From: a virus
Reading direction: 5' to 3' (one strand)
Length of the DNA stretch: 23,916 bases
IMG/VR virus record: IMGVR_UViG_3300031857_001382
Span: 1-23,916 of that record
Part shown: positions 1 through 5,982 of the stretch, in pieces
Position numbering within the stretch: the first letter of the stretch is position 1
How the letters are laid out: every line of letters begins with the position of its first letter
Made by a program: the position numbers and the translations under genes
Notes under the pieces: generated by a model
Database searches by the model: none
Told to the model about the DNA's origin: nothing
What the model saw: the letters and a program-made list of their open reading frames with translations, nothing else

Positions 1-1846
1 GCTCTTCAGGGATCATTTGAGCTTCAATCATGGTCTTCTGAGCCTCAGCTGACTGTTTCTGAGCCTTAGAGGTCAAGTCAGCCACTTGAGCCTGTGCCAG
101 CTCCATTGCAGCCTGTTGTTGCATCTGCTCAGCCTCAGCAGCCTGTGGATTAGGTTGAGACATCTGATCCAAAGCCTTCATCAACTCACCACGGTTAGAC
201 AATGAGCTGTTCTGCAAGATACCTTTAAGGATCAATGGCAATACTGGAGTATTTGGGCCTAAGGTCTGCAACAAACCAATCATCTGTTGTTGTTCAAACT
301 CTCGTGCCAAGATACCCAAGGTAGCTGTAGGTACGAATGTCATGTCAACTGATGGATAACGCTCACTGTCAAACTGCATATAACGGAAGGCAGCCTTGTT
401 AATGAACGGGATCATGAAGTCTTCTTGGAAGTTACTCAAGGTACGCTTGTACTTCTTGATGATGCCAGCCATAGCCATTGACATACCACCAGCACCTGCG
501 TCACGAGGTACATTAGATGGCATACCTGCGCTGTCAACTGTGCCTGTAGCTTGTAGTAGCATACGCTCAAAGTTCTGCGCTGCTGCAACTGCATTACCAT
601 CAGTCTGACCGAACTTGAAGGGATACAAGATCTCAGATGGTGAGCCATTGGTCAAGATAGCCTTACCGGGCTTAATCTCAAACTTAGCACCACGTGGGAG
701 CCTTGTAGCATCCATTGCAATCATAGGTGCTGTGGTAAGGGCTAGGGAGTCCATGTGAGCACGTAACTGACCATCAATAGCCTTCTGCATATTGTAGGCT
801 TTCTCAGCTGTGCCTCGACCCCAGAAGCGTCCGGGGACTGTATCATCTTGGTAGGCAATAACTGGACGATCCTTCATCATGTAAGGATTAGCTTCAGCCT
901 TGAGCAAGATTGAGTCATTGGCAATAACGACAATAGCTTCTACCAAGTCTGAGTAGTCTTCAGCTGCTGAGCCTTCAGGGAACAACTCAGCATACTCGGT
1001 TGACTCTTCACCATCTAAGTACTCACGAGGAATTAAACCATAGTAAGTGATTAGCTTAACCTTATCATCTTGATAGGTCTTCAAGTCTTGAGTTACTTCT
1101 AAGTCTTCATCTTCTGAGGCTGTGGTGATGTCTACCTTCTTGTAAATGCCTCTTTCAATACCTTCAACAATCTTGTGAATGGATACGTACTTCTCGATAG
1201 CAACGCCCAAAGCATCGTCAATGGAATCAGCATTAGGATCAATAAGGAAGTTTTTAGGGTTAACTGGTTTAATCTTAACAGCAACTCTATCCTTCTCTTG
1301 AACCCCAATAGCAGCTGCGTTAGCAATACCGGGAATAGCTTGAGTAGCTGGTATGTACTCTTTCTCAGTCTTAACAATGATTTCACCAATACCTGTACCA
1401 TAAATCTCAGCCATCAACTCAATCTGGTCAATAGCTTTCTTAATCTTGTCTCTCTTAAAGTCCTCATGCAGTTGAATCTTGATTTGTTCAACATCTAAAG
1501 GATTACCATCTACATCTAGAACATCATCGGAGATGTCAAAGAATTCACCTTGACCGAAGATAGCTTCCATGATCTCAGCGTGACGAGTCTCAATGGCTTG
1601 CTGTGTAGCTGGAGAGATGATACGTGAACGCTCTGACTCACGTTGCTTATCCTCAGAAGACCAGATACCTCGGAAGACTCGCTCATACTCCTGCCACAAG
1701 TCCATGTAGTTAGCATCTCGGTGGTCACGCCAGCGAGTAATGTGCTGAGTAACCCATGAGGTTAATTCTTTCTCAGTCTCTGTAGGTTCCTCAAAGGACG
1801 TACCGTTCTTCTCATCATCATTAAACTTATCATTAGTTAAAGCCAT
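1..1846 (-). CDS. Portal (head-tail connector) protein, C-terminus cut by window edge
   Basis: The frame is open from an ATG at 1846-1844 to the left edge, about 615 residues with no stop, so the C-terminus is missing. It is preceded by a good Shine-Dalgarno sequence (AAGGAAT). The N-terminal third is acidic and helical (ESERSRIISPATQQAIETRHAEI), the middle has FGQGEFFDISDD-type and VKPVNPKNFLIDPNA-like segments, and there is a WGRGTAEKAYNMQKAIDGQ stretch. The C-terminal part is a Gln/Ala/Met-rich probable coiled coil. This organisation and length are typical of podovirus portal proteins, the dodecameric ring through which DNA is packaged and ejected. Position just downstream of the terminase genes supports the call. 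The assignment is by pattern and context; the exact portal family is not certain. Confidence 0.8.
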   Translation of the reverse strand, partial: MALTNDKFNDDEKNGTSFEEPTETEKELTSWVTQHITRWRDHRDANYMDLWQEYERVFRGIWSSEDKQRESERSRIISPATQQAIETRHAEIMEAIFGQGEFFDISDDVLDVDGNPLDVEQIKIQLHEDFKRDKIKKAIDQIELMAEIYGTGIGEIIVKTEKEYIPATQAIPGIANAAAIGVQEKDRVAVKIKPVNPKNFLIDPNADSIDDALGVAIEKYVSIHKIVEGIERGIYKKVDITTASEDEDLEVTQDLKTYQDDKVKLITYYGLIPREYLDGEESTEYAELFPEGSAAEDYSDLVEAIVVIANDSILLKAEANPYMMKDRPVIAYQDDTVPGRFWGRGTAEKAYNMQKAIDGQLRAHMDSLALTTAPMIAMDATRLPRGAKFEIKPGKAILTNGSPSEILYPFKFGQTDGNAVAAAQNFERMLLQATGTVDSAGMPSNVPRDAGAGGMSMAMAGIIKKYKRTLSNFQEDFMIPFINKAAFRYMQFDSERYPSVDMTFVPTATLGILAREFEQQQMIGLLQTLGPNTPVLPLILKGILQNSSLSNRGELMKALDQMSQPNPQAAEAEQMQQQAAMELAQAQVADLTSKAQKQSAEAQKTMIEAQMIPEE

Positions 1847-1865
1847 TGTGTTTATTCCTTGTTCA

Positions 1866-2123
1866 TTACCATTTAACTTTGTTAGCCCAATAAGCCGCTG
1901 ACATCTTACCTTTAGCTATGTTCTTAGCGTGTCTAGCTTTAAAGGAATCACTACGAGCTGAACCTTCTGGAGATCCTTGAACACCCTGCTGTCCAAACCT
2001 GATAGTCTTAACTTCATCACCCTCTTTAGCCACAACTACGTGACTTTTAGTTGGATGATTAGGTGTACGCTTAGGTTTGTTAAAGCCACTGACACCAGCT
2101 CTATCAAGTCTAGAATCTTTCAT
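1866..2123 (-). CDS. Small basic conserved phage protein (85 aa)
   Basis: An 85-residue basic protein starting MKDSRLDRAGVSGFNKPKRT and ending MSAAYWANKVKW, with a VVVAKEGDEVKTIRFGQQGV segment in the middle. I recall near-identical small proteins in marine and freshwater phages, possibly the DUF6321 family, but that name is from memory. Function is unknown. It lies between terminase and portal and starts 4 nt after the stop of the preceding 56-aa gene, so it is part of the packaging/head transcript. High Lys/Arg content and the FKARHAKNIAKGKMS segment suggest nucleic-acid binding or a minor virion role; this is inference. Confidence 0.8.
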   Translation of the reverse strand: MKDSRLDRAGVSGFNKPKRTPNHPTKSHVVVAKEGDEVKTIRFGQQGVQGSPEGSARSDSFKARHAKNIAKGKMSAAYWANKVKW

Positions 2124-2127
2124 CTTA

Positions 2128-2298
2128 TTACTTACCTTTAGTTTTAGTAGATGGCTTACTTTTCTTTTTAGTGTGAACTAAGTATTGACTAGAGGCTGTA
2201 TGCTTAGCACCTGACATCAGCTTACCACTGGCATCCTTGTGCACTGCACCTTTGTGCTCTCTACCATCTTTAAAGTAATGTTTAGAACCAGCTGCCAT
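2128..2298 (-). CDS. Very basic 56-aa protein of unknown function
   Basis: A short ORF with ATG at 2298-2296 and TAA at 2130-2128. The protein begins MAAGSKHYFKDGREHKG and ends KKKSKPSTKTKGK. It is rich in Lys, His, Ser and Gly with a strongly positive tail and no membrane segment or cysteine. It starts one nucleotide after the stop of the upstream 56-aa gene, so translational coupling is likely. I do not recognise a family. Its neighbours are terminase and portal, so a small DNA-binding or head-associated role is possible. Evidence for coding is tight packing, a clean frame and similar composition to its neighbours. Confidence 0.7.
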   Translation of the reverse strand: MAAGSKHYFKDGREHKGAVHKDASGKLMSGAKHTASSQYLVHTKKKSKPSTKTKGK

Positions 2299-2299
2299 T

Positions 2300-2470
2300 T
2301 TAGTAACCCTTTTTAGTTGGCTTCTTAGTCTTAGCAGTCTTAGCTGAGTTAATGAAGTCCATCTTAGACGGTGCAGCTTTAGAGCCTACCTTGTTCATCT
2401 TCTCACCTGAACCTGCAGCTATACGTTTACGTTTAGCATTGATATTTGCATACAAACCCATTTTAGCCAT
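2300..2470 (-). CDS. Small basic conserved phage protein (56 aa, MAK-GLYANI type)
   Basis: ATG at 2470-2468 follows a strong AAGGAAT Shine-Dalgarno sequence 8 nt upstream. The 56-residue product begins MAKMGLYANINAKRKRIAAG and continues with SGEKMNKVGSKAAPSK and a Lys/Thr-rich tail. The opening GLYANI(N/H)AKR(K/E)RI...GSGEKM is a pattern I recall from small conserved proteins in many marine and other aquatic phages, with no established function. It lies directly downstream of the large terminase gene and upstream of two other small basic genes in the same direction. Confidence 0.78.
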   Translation of the reverse strand: MAKMGLYANINAKRKRIAAGSGEKMNKVGSKAAPSKMDFINSAKTAKTKKPTKKGY

Positions 2471-2483
2471 GATAGTATTCCTT

Positions 2484-3770
2484 TTAATAACCTGAAATAA
2501 CGTCTAAGACTTCGTAGTCATCATCTTCGTAGTCTGTGTTGTAGCTTGTGATAGCTAACTGGTCAATGTAACTTAAAGCATCTACCAAGTCATCATGTAC
2601 ACCAGCTGTGGGGAACATCACTAATTGATCTCTGAACTCACTCCAGTCTTCTTTCTCATTGAAGGATACCCTTCCATGTTCCATACGACCTTGTAAGCTC
2701 CAGACAACCCTGTCAGTCTTCTTCTTGTTACCGTGAGTTAAGTCCTGTATGTGAGCATAGATGTTATTCTTCCTCATCAAGTCATTAAGGTATGGCAGTA
2801 CAGCATTCTTTAATGCTCCTCGCTCAATACCAATGCTTGTAGGCTGGAAGTCTCTAACCACCTTCAAGATGTTAACTGCAGTCTCTCTAATGTCCCACCT
2901 ACCATGCTGTATCTTGTGAACCCACCAGTCACCATTGTCCTCAAGCTTAACTACAGCAATGGCTGTCTCATCTAGTCTCTTCTTAGATGCACCTGCATTC
3001 TTACCAACTTCTTCAAAGCCAGCTAAGTCAATCGCTACAATGTATGTACCAAACTGAGGTTCTTCAGCAGTCTTGAACCATTCCTCTTTAAAGACATCTG
3101 CACCTGCAGTATCAAAGCTAGACAAGTATTCCTGCTTGAATGCAAATGAACTCAGTGTTCTCTTTGCAGCCTCAACTTCCTTAGGATCAATAGTCTCATT
3201 GTCAGCTGTTGTGAAGTGCCATGACTTCCACTCTTCGTCAATCTGGTCAGCCTTGTCTTCAAAGCTACCTAGCTTAAAGATGTCATAGAACCAATTACGA
3301 CCTGATGGTGTTGAGATGAATAAAGCTCTACCCTTCTTGTCTGACAGTGAAGCCCTGATAATCTTCTGCCATGTATCTTCTTTAACGAAAGCACACTCAT
3401 CAAGTACTACAAAGGTCAATGAGACACCTCGGAGACTATCTGGGTTATCTGCACCTCGTACCAGTATCTTCCTACCATTAATCAGTGTTATCTCTAGATT
3501 ATTGATGTGACTTGCTTTAATGACTGGTCTACCCAGCTCATGCAGTAAGTCCCACATAATCGTTCTAGCTTGTCCTAGGGTAGGTGCTATGTACATCACA
3601 GCTGAGCCTTCAGGACAGTTTAAACCCTCAATCAATAACGATATAGCTGACAGCCTTGACTTACCACAACGCCTACCTGCTGCAACTACTTTAAACCTTG
3701 TAGTATCTTTAAAGACACTCTGCTGCCATTTAAGCAGTTGGAAGTTAAGTTCAGCACTGCGTTCAGACAT
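2484..3770 (-). CDS. terL: Terminase large subunit (DNA-packaging ATPase/nuclease)
   Basis: A 428-residue protein with the two-domain terminase plan. The N-terminal ATPase has a Walker A motif GRRCGKS (about residues 32-38) and a Walker B motif VVLDE (acidic pair about 124-125), followed by a FISTPSG coupling-type motif. The C-terminal RNase H-like nuclease starts at YIVAIDLAG (Asp about 248), continues with a SIGIERGA segment and ends with acidic HDDLVDALSY. The length is at the shorter end of phage large terminases. It packages DNA into the prohead through the portal encoded nearby. Its start overlaps the end of the upstream small-terminase candidate by 8 nt. Confidence 0.93.
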   Translation of the reverse strand: MSERSAELNFQLLKWQQSVFKDTTRFKVVAAGRRCGKSRLSAISLLIEGLNCPEGSAVMYIAPTLGQARTIMWDLLHELGRPVIKASHINNLEITLINGRKILVRGADNPDSLRGVSLTFVVLDECAFVKEDTWQKIIRASLSDKKGRALFISTPSGRNWFYDIFKLGSFEDKADQIDEEWKSWHFTTADNETIDPKEVEAAKRTLSSFAFKQEYLSSFDTAGADVFKEEWFKTAEEPQFGTYIVAIDLAGFEEVGKNAGASKKRLDETAIAVVKLEDNGDWWVHKIQHGRWDIRETAVNILKVVRDFQPTSIGIERGALKNAVLPYLNDLMRKNNIYAHIQDLTHGNKKKTDRVVWSLQGRMEHGRVSFNEKEDWSEFRDQLVMFPTAGVHDDLVDALSYIDQLAITSYNTDYEDDDYEVLDVISGY

Positions 3771-4122
3771 CTATGACCTCACTGTCAGTAGTAGAAACTA
3801 GAGGTGACGTTAAGCCTGTAATGTTAATAGACACTGTTGGTGTATTGTTACCAGCCTTCTGTGCCTCAAAGACACTTACAGGGACAATCCTATCAACAAT
3901 TAACTTCCAAGCTGCTGCTTGATTCTTATGTTCATCATTCAATGCTGCATCATAAATAGCTTCTAGAACCTTAGCACTCTTAGGTGAGTTAAGCATTCTA
4001 AGCTTATATTCATTGATGATAGCTGCATCACCTTTAGGTCTACCTACACTACGGTTCTCAGTTATGGACTTAAGTTCCTTAGTTGAGGTACGACCTCTCT
4101 TATTACCTGTTGGTCTAGTCAT
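3763..4122 (-). CDS. Putative terminase small subunit / DNA-binding packaging protein
   Basis: This 119-residue protein has a basic N-terminus (MTRPTGNKRGRTSTKEL, then a GRPKGDAA AT-hook-like stretch) and a helical centre with LNSPKSAKVLEAIYDAALND and AAAWKLIVDRIVPVS. The C-terminus is a Thr/Ser-rich tail. It lies immediately upstream of the large terminase with overlapping ends, the usual place for the small subunit that recognises DNA and regulates packaging. The call rests on position and DNA-binding character. It is the first gene of the leftward block and follows the strong minus-strand promoter at 4369-4397. Confidence 0.65.
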   Translation of the reverse strand: MTRPTGNKRGRTSTKELKSITENRSVGRPKGDAAIINEYKLRMLNSPKSAKVLEAIYDAALNDEHKNQAAAWKLIVDRIVPVSVFEAQKAGNNTPTVSINITGLTSPLVSTTDSEVIDV

Positions 4123-4156
4123 TTCGTCTTTGTCCTCTATTGGGAGACTTTCTAAG

Positions 4157-4168
4157 TATAGTACTATA
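4157..4168. promoter_or_regulatory. Perfect 12-bp palindrome TATAGTACTATA, operator candidate
   Basis: TATAGTACTATA is its own reverse complement. A second AGTACT core follows at 4170-4175. It lies in the untranslated leader of the small-terminase gene, 35-46 bp upstream of its start codon. A dimeric regulator could bind here, but AT-rich palindromes also arise by chance. Confidence 0.3.
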
Positions 4169-4283
4169 GAGTACTAAGACATTATATTTAAGTTATATAG
4201 ACATATAAACATTATAAGTAATTAATATTAATTTACTTAGTAAGTTATTACTTAAATTAATCTAAGTGTGTTTTAACTACTAT

Positions 4284-4487
4284 GTTCCCCTACTAGGGTG
4301 TGCATCTCAGACTAACTTAGAAGTGGGGTCAGGCTTCTCAGTAAACTCAATTATATCCTATAAAGAATATTGTATCATACTTTTGTCTATTTGTCAAGCT
4401 TTTATTGTCATGTACACATATATTTCTTCTTTTGTGTAATTCTAATCACATATATGTTAACTTAGACGTTCCCCTTTCCTAGGGTGT
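4284..4487. repeat. Pair of GTTCCCCT...TAGGGTGT repeats
   Basis: GTTCCCCTACTAGGGTGT at 4284-4301 is echoed by GTTCCCCTTTCCTAGGGTGT at 4468-4487. The first copy contains the inverted repeat CCCTA-C-TAGGG. The copies start 184 bp apart and flank the minus-strand promoter at 4369-4397. They could be paired protein-binding sites for looping; no known factor is recognised. Confidence 0.4.
4369..4397 (-). promoter_or_regulatory. Strong sigma-70-type promoter driving the terminase/portal block
   Basis: On the minus strand, TTGACA (4397-4392, perfect -35) is followed by exactly 17 bases and then TACAAT (4374-4369, five of six matches to TATAAT). A TG one base upstream gives an extended -10 (TGATACAAT). 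Transcription would start near 4362 and run left into the small-terminase gene at 4122, leaving a leader of about 240 nt. This is the best sigma-70 match noticed in the region. Confidence 0.72.
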
Positions 4488-4631
4488 CTGGTTTGTACTT
4501 TGAAGTTCTACTTTAGCCTTACGAATCATAGGGTTATCTCTGATGACTGTTAAGGTCTATATTTCCTTTTTTGTGAACTTCAGAGGCTCCTACAACAACC
4601 TTCATAGTTACGATGACCCTCCCCCCCTATG

Positions 4632-4717
4632 AAGTTAGTTAGTGCTTACTTCGCAGTGCCTACAAAGTCATAAGTACACTTACGATCTCTTAAGTTAGTA
4701 AGTACTCACTTCGTAGT
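4632..4717 (+). repeat. Two imperfect 26-bp direct repeats exactly 60 bp apart
   Basis: The unit at 4632-4657 starts AAGTTAGTTAGTGCTTACTT and the unit at 4692-4717 starts AAGTTAGTAAGTACTCACTT; both continue CGYAGT. They differ at only a few positions. The second copy is also a degenerate palindrome (16 of its first 20 bases match the reverse complement). They lie just left of the iteron-like arrays. Confidence 0.55.
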
Positions 4718-4733
4718 TACTGTGTAGGTACAC

Positions 4734-4789
4734 TGTCGGAAACTTGACAGTTACAGTGTCGGAATATTGACAGTGTCGGGAAGTTGACA
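4734..4789 (+). repeat. Iteron-like array I: three TGTCGGRANNTTGACA units
   Basis: Three 16-bp units occur at 4734-4749, 4757-4772 and 4774-4789: TGTCGGAAACTTGACA, TGTCGGAATATTGACA and TGTCGGGAAGTTGACA. Each begins TGTC and ends GACA, so each is also a dyad suited to a dimeric protein. Starts are 23 and 17 bp apart. Each unit contains TTGACA, but no acceptable -10 box follows at the right distance, so I read them as protein-binding sites and not as promoters. Confidence 0.65.
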
Positions 4790-4831
4790 CGTGAGGGACG
4801 ATGTAGCACCCTCTGAAGTACTACCCAGTAT

Positions 4832-4899
4832 CACCAACATGGTGCATTTAAGGGTGTCAGTGCATCAATATAGTGCACATTATCACCAATACAGTGCAC
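4832..4899 (+). repeat. Iteron-like array II: three CAYCAAYAYRGTGCAY units
   Basis: Units at 4832-4847 (CACCAACATGGTGCAT), 4863-4878 (CATCAATATAGTGCAC) and 4884-4899 (CACCAATACAGTGCAC). Starts are 31 and 21 bp apart, close to three and two helical turns, so all would face the same side of the DNA. The first contains CACC-N5-GGTG, and the second lies within GTGCA-N9-TGCAC (4860-4878). The array sits between array I and the DnaA boxes. Confidence 0.65.
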
Positions 4900-4901
4900 C
4901 C

Positions 4902-4983
4902 TGTGGATAACTCTGAGAATTGTGGATAACTAAAATGCCTGTGGATAACTTAGAAGCTACACTCTAGAGATGCCTGTGGATAA
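4902..4983 (-). other. Four perfect DnaA boxes (TTATCCACA), origin signature
   Basis: TGTGGATAA, the exact reverse complement of the consensus DnaA box TTATCCACA, occurs at 4902-4910, 4921-4929, 4940-4948 and 4975-4983. All four are in the same orientation, with starts 19, 19 and 35 bp apart. Three are followed by CT, giving TGTGGATAACT. In bacteria and many plasmids DnaA binds such boxes to open the origin and load helicase, or to regulate promoters. The match is direct; use of host DnaA by this phage is inference. Confidence 0.8.
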
Positions 4984-5003
4984 GCTGTTAGTCAGGGGTA
5001 AAC

Positions 5004-5027
5004 TGCAAAGCTGGCACAGTGTTTGCA
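5004..5027 (+). promoter_or_regulatory. Sigma-54 (-24/-12) promoter candidate for the early genes
   Basis: CTGGCACA-GTGT-TTGCA (5011-5027) fits the RpoN consensus YTGGCACG-N4-TTGCW with one deviation. The invariant GG (5013-5014) and GC (5025-5026) are separated by exactly 10 bases. It lies about 50 bp before the first plus-strand gene. The site also overlaps an inverted repeat TGCAAA-N12-TTTGCA (5004-5027), so it may instead be, or also be, an operator. No convincing sigma-70 -10 box sits at the right distance from the TTGCAT. Confidence 0.5.
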
Positions 5028-5075
5028 TGGTGTATTGTGTCTCTCAAGACAGTTAACCATTAAGGAACCACTACT

Positions 5076-5423
5076 ATGAAACATGATGCTATCTTCTTCG
5101 CACACACCACAGGCCGTAACTGGACTAATAAGGACATTGCGAAGTTCCACTACTTCAACCAAGGCCACGGCCTCAACGCTCAGAAAACAGCCAGTGACTT
5201 AGAGATTGACAAGTTAGTAGAAGAAGGCCTGTGCAAGTCAGGTGCGATCATAGCCTACGGAGGCCTCAACTACTTCTACACTGACATTCTCCGTGGTTTA
5301 GCCACCAAGAAGCGTGTCGATGGCATTGAGCTTCGTGTGTGCTTAGAAGGCCTCAAAAGGGACATAGAAAAAGCTCAAGCATTTATCGCTGAAATTCGCA
5401 GCACTCAAAAGGAGACAGTATGA
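5076..5423 (+). CDS. Hypothetical early protein (115 aa)
   Basis: First gene of the rightward block, starting 49 bp after the sigma-54-like site and preceded by TAAGGAACCACTACT. The protein is soluble and mixed in charge. The N-terminal half is rich in aromatic residues (FFAHTTGRNWTNKDIAKFHYFNQG); an acidic helix (ASDLEIDKLVEEGL) and a C-terminal helix (CLEGLKRDIEKAQAFIAEI) follow. The GLCKSGAIIAYGGLNYFYTD segment could be a small beta element. I do not recognise a family. Its stop overlaps the next start (ATGA). First position in the block suggests an immediate-early role. Confidence 0.8.
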   Translation: MKHDAIFFAHTTGRNWTNKDIAKFHYFNQGHGLNAQKTASDLEIDKLVEEGLCKSGAIIAYGGLNYFYTDILRGLATKKRVDGIELRVCLEGLKRDIEKAQAFIAEIRSTQKETV

Positions 5424-5581
5424 CTAAAAAAGAAATTGACTTTGTGAAAACAGTAAACTGGATTCAACATAACCTCGAGCTAGATTTAGCTGAGGGTGAA
5501 GTAGAGGATTATAAAAAGCGTCTACATGAAACAGTGGGTGAGCTTGCTAAAGCCCTCAAAGATTTAAACGATTCATACTAA
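5420..5581 (+). CDS. Hypothetical acidic helical protein (53 aa)
   Basis: ATG at 5420 overlaps the TGA of the 115-aa gene, with GGAGACAGT as ribosome-binding site inside that gene's end. The 53 residues (MTKKEIDFVKTVNWIQHNLE, then an acidic EGEVEDYKKRLHETVGELAKALKDL) look almost entirely alpha-helical and amphipathic, possibly a coiled coil. There are no cysteines or membrane segments. Function unknown. Start-stop overlap and the clean frame support it as a real gene. Confidence 0.68.
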   Translation: MTKKEIDFVKTVNWIQHNLELDLAEGEVEDYKKRLHETVGELAKALKDLNDSY

Positions 5582-5590
5582 GGAACCAAC

Positions 5591-5791
5591 ATGAAACAAC
5601 AACTCATTCACATCACGTACAAAGATCAATACGGCATCCATTCATATTCATTGGAGGGCTTTGTCGACGGGGATTATGTAGGCTTTGCCAGTGCCTCTAA
5701 AGACAGGGTACAACATGAGCTTGCATGGTACACTGACAACTTCGACGGTTTACCAGTATCATTCACCACAATCACAGAGGAACTAAAATGA
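5591..5791 (+). CDS. Hypothetical protein (66 aa)
   Basis: Begins 9 nt after the previous stop with the local leader AAGGAACCAAC directly before the ATG. The product starts MKQQLIHITYKDQYGIHSYS and alternates polar and aromatic residues, suggesting a small beta-rich fold with a helix at SKDRVQHELAWYTDNF. The pattern of a beta hairpin followed by a helix is common in small phage regulators, but no family is recognised. Its last codons overlap the start of the next gene (ATGA). Confidence 0.72.
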   Translation: MKQQLIHITYKDQYGIHSYSLEGFVDGDYVGFASASKDRVQHELAWYTDNFDGLPVSFTTITEELK

Positions 5792-5883
5792 TTGAAAAGA
5801 TTATAGACATATGCTTCGCAGTACTTATCGGCCTAATGTTGGCGGGTGGTGCACTCGCATACTTTGATGTCCTGTATCAGTGA
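5788..5883 (+). CDS. Single-pass membrane micropeptide (31 aa)
   Basis: ATG at 5788 overlaps the preceding TGA. The 31-residue product has a charged N-terminus (MIEKIID) followed by one uninterrupted hydrophobic stretch (ICFAVLIGLMLAGGALAYF) with a Gly-Gly kink, and ends VLYQ. It is a plausible small inner-membrane protein. In an early gene cluster such peptides may modify host membrane functions or block superinfection; that is speculation. Overlap with the neighbour and the strong hydrophobic periodicity support coding. Confidence 0.55.
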   Translation: MIEKIIDICFAVLIGLMLAGGALAYFDVLYQ

Positions 5884-5982
5884 GTCACATTAGTGACAGC
5901 CTATTGTGTAGCAGTGTGACAGACTGCTATGCACTGCACTGTCGCAGTAACTCAGGCTATGGCCTACCTTTAAGGAAACAAG
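5884..5982 (+). promoter_or_regulatory. Hairpin-rich intergenic spacer
   Basis: This 99-bp gap is unusual in a block where most genes touch. It contains GTCAC-N4-GTGAC (5884-5897), a 7-bp stem TAGCAGT/ACTGCTA with a 7-base loop (5909-5929) and ACTGC-N6-GCAGT (5933-5948). The GCAGT and ACTGC arms could also re-pair with one another. No T-tract follows, so a simple intrinsic terminator is unlikely; an RNA processing or translational control element is possible. Confidence 0.4.

Larger units (their letters stand above)
4123..5075. other. Gene-free divergent control region, probable replication origin
   Basis: No convincing gene lies in these 953 bases on either strand. The left part (about 4150-4460) is very AT-rich with short palindromes and would suit DNA unwinding. 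The right part (4632-5027) carries ordered repeats: a pair of 26-bp repeats, three TGTCGG/TTGACA 16-mers, three CAYCAAYAYRGTGCAY 16-mers, four TGTGGATAA DnaA boxes and a sigma-54-like promoter. Genes diverge from it in both directions. Taken together this looks like a combined origin and early/late promoter region. The origin call is inference from motif content. Confidence 0.75.

Noticed and set aside
1175-1498. Plus-strand 107-aa open frame
   Set aside because: It lies opposite the portal coding frame, has low-complexity Asn/Leu/Ser content and no ribosome-binding site; it is a shadow.
4621-4627. Run of seven C as a sequencing error or slippage site
   Set aside because: It lies in non-coding DNA, so no reading frame can test it, and a run this short can be natural.
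4744-4789. TTGACA in each array I repeat as -35 boxes of rightward promoters
   Set aside because: No acceptable -10 hexamer occurs 16-18 bp downstream of any of the three.
4734-4983. Short repeats as a CRISPR array
   Set aside because: Repeats are only 9-16 bp, spacers are irregular and mostly shorter than 20 bp, and no cas genes are present. DnaA boxes and iteron-like sites fit better.
4123-5075. tRNA or other structured RNA gene in the large gap
   Set aside because: I found no cloverleaf, anticodon arm pattern or CCA end. The visible structure is DNA-site-like repeats.
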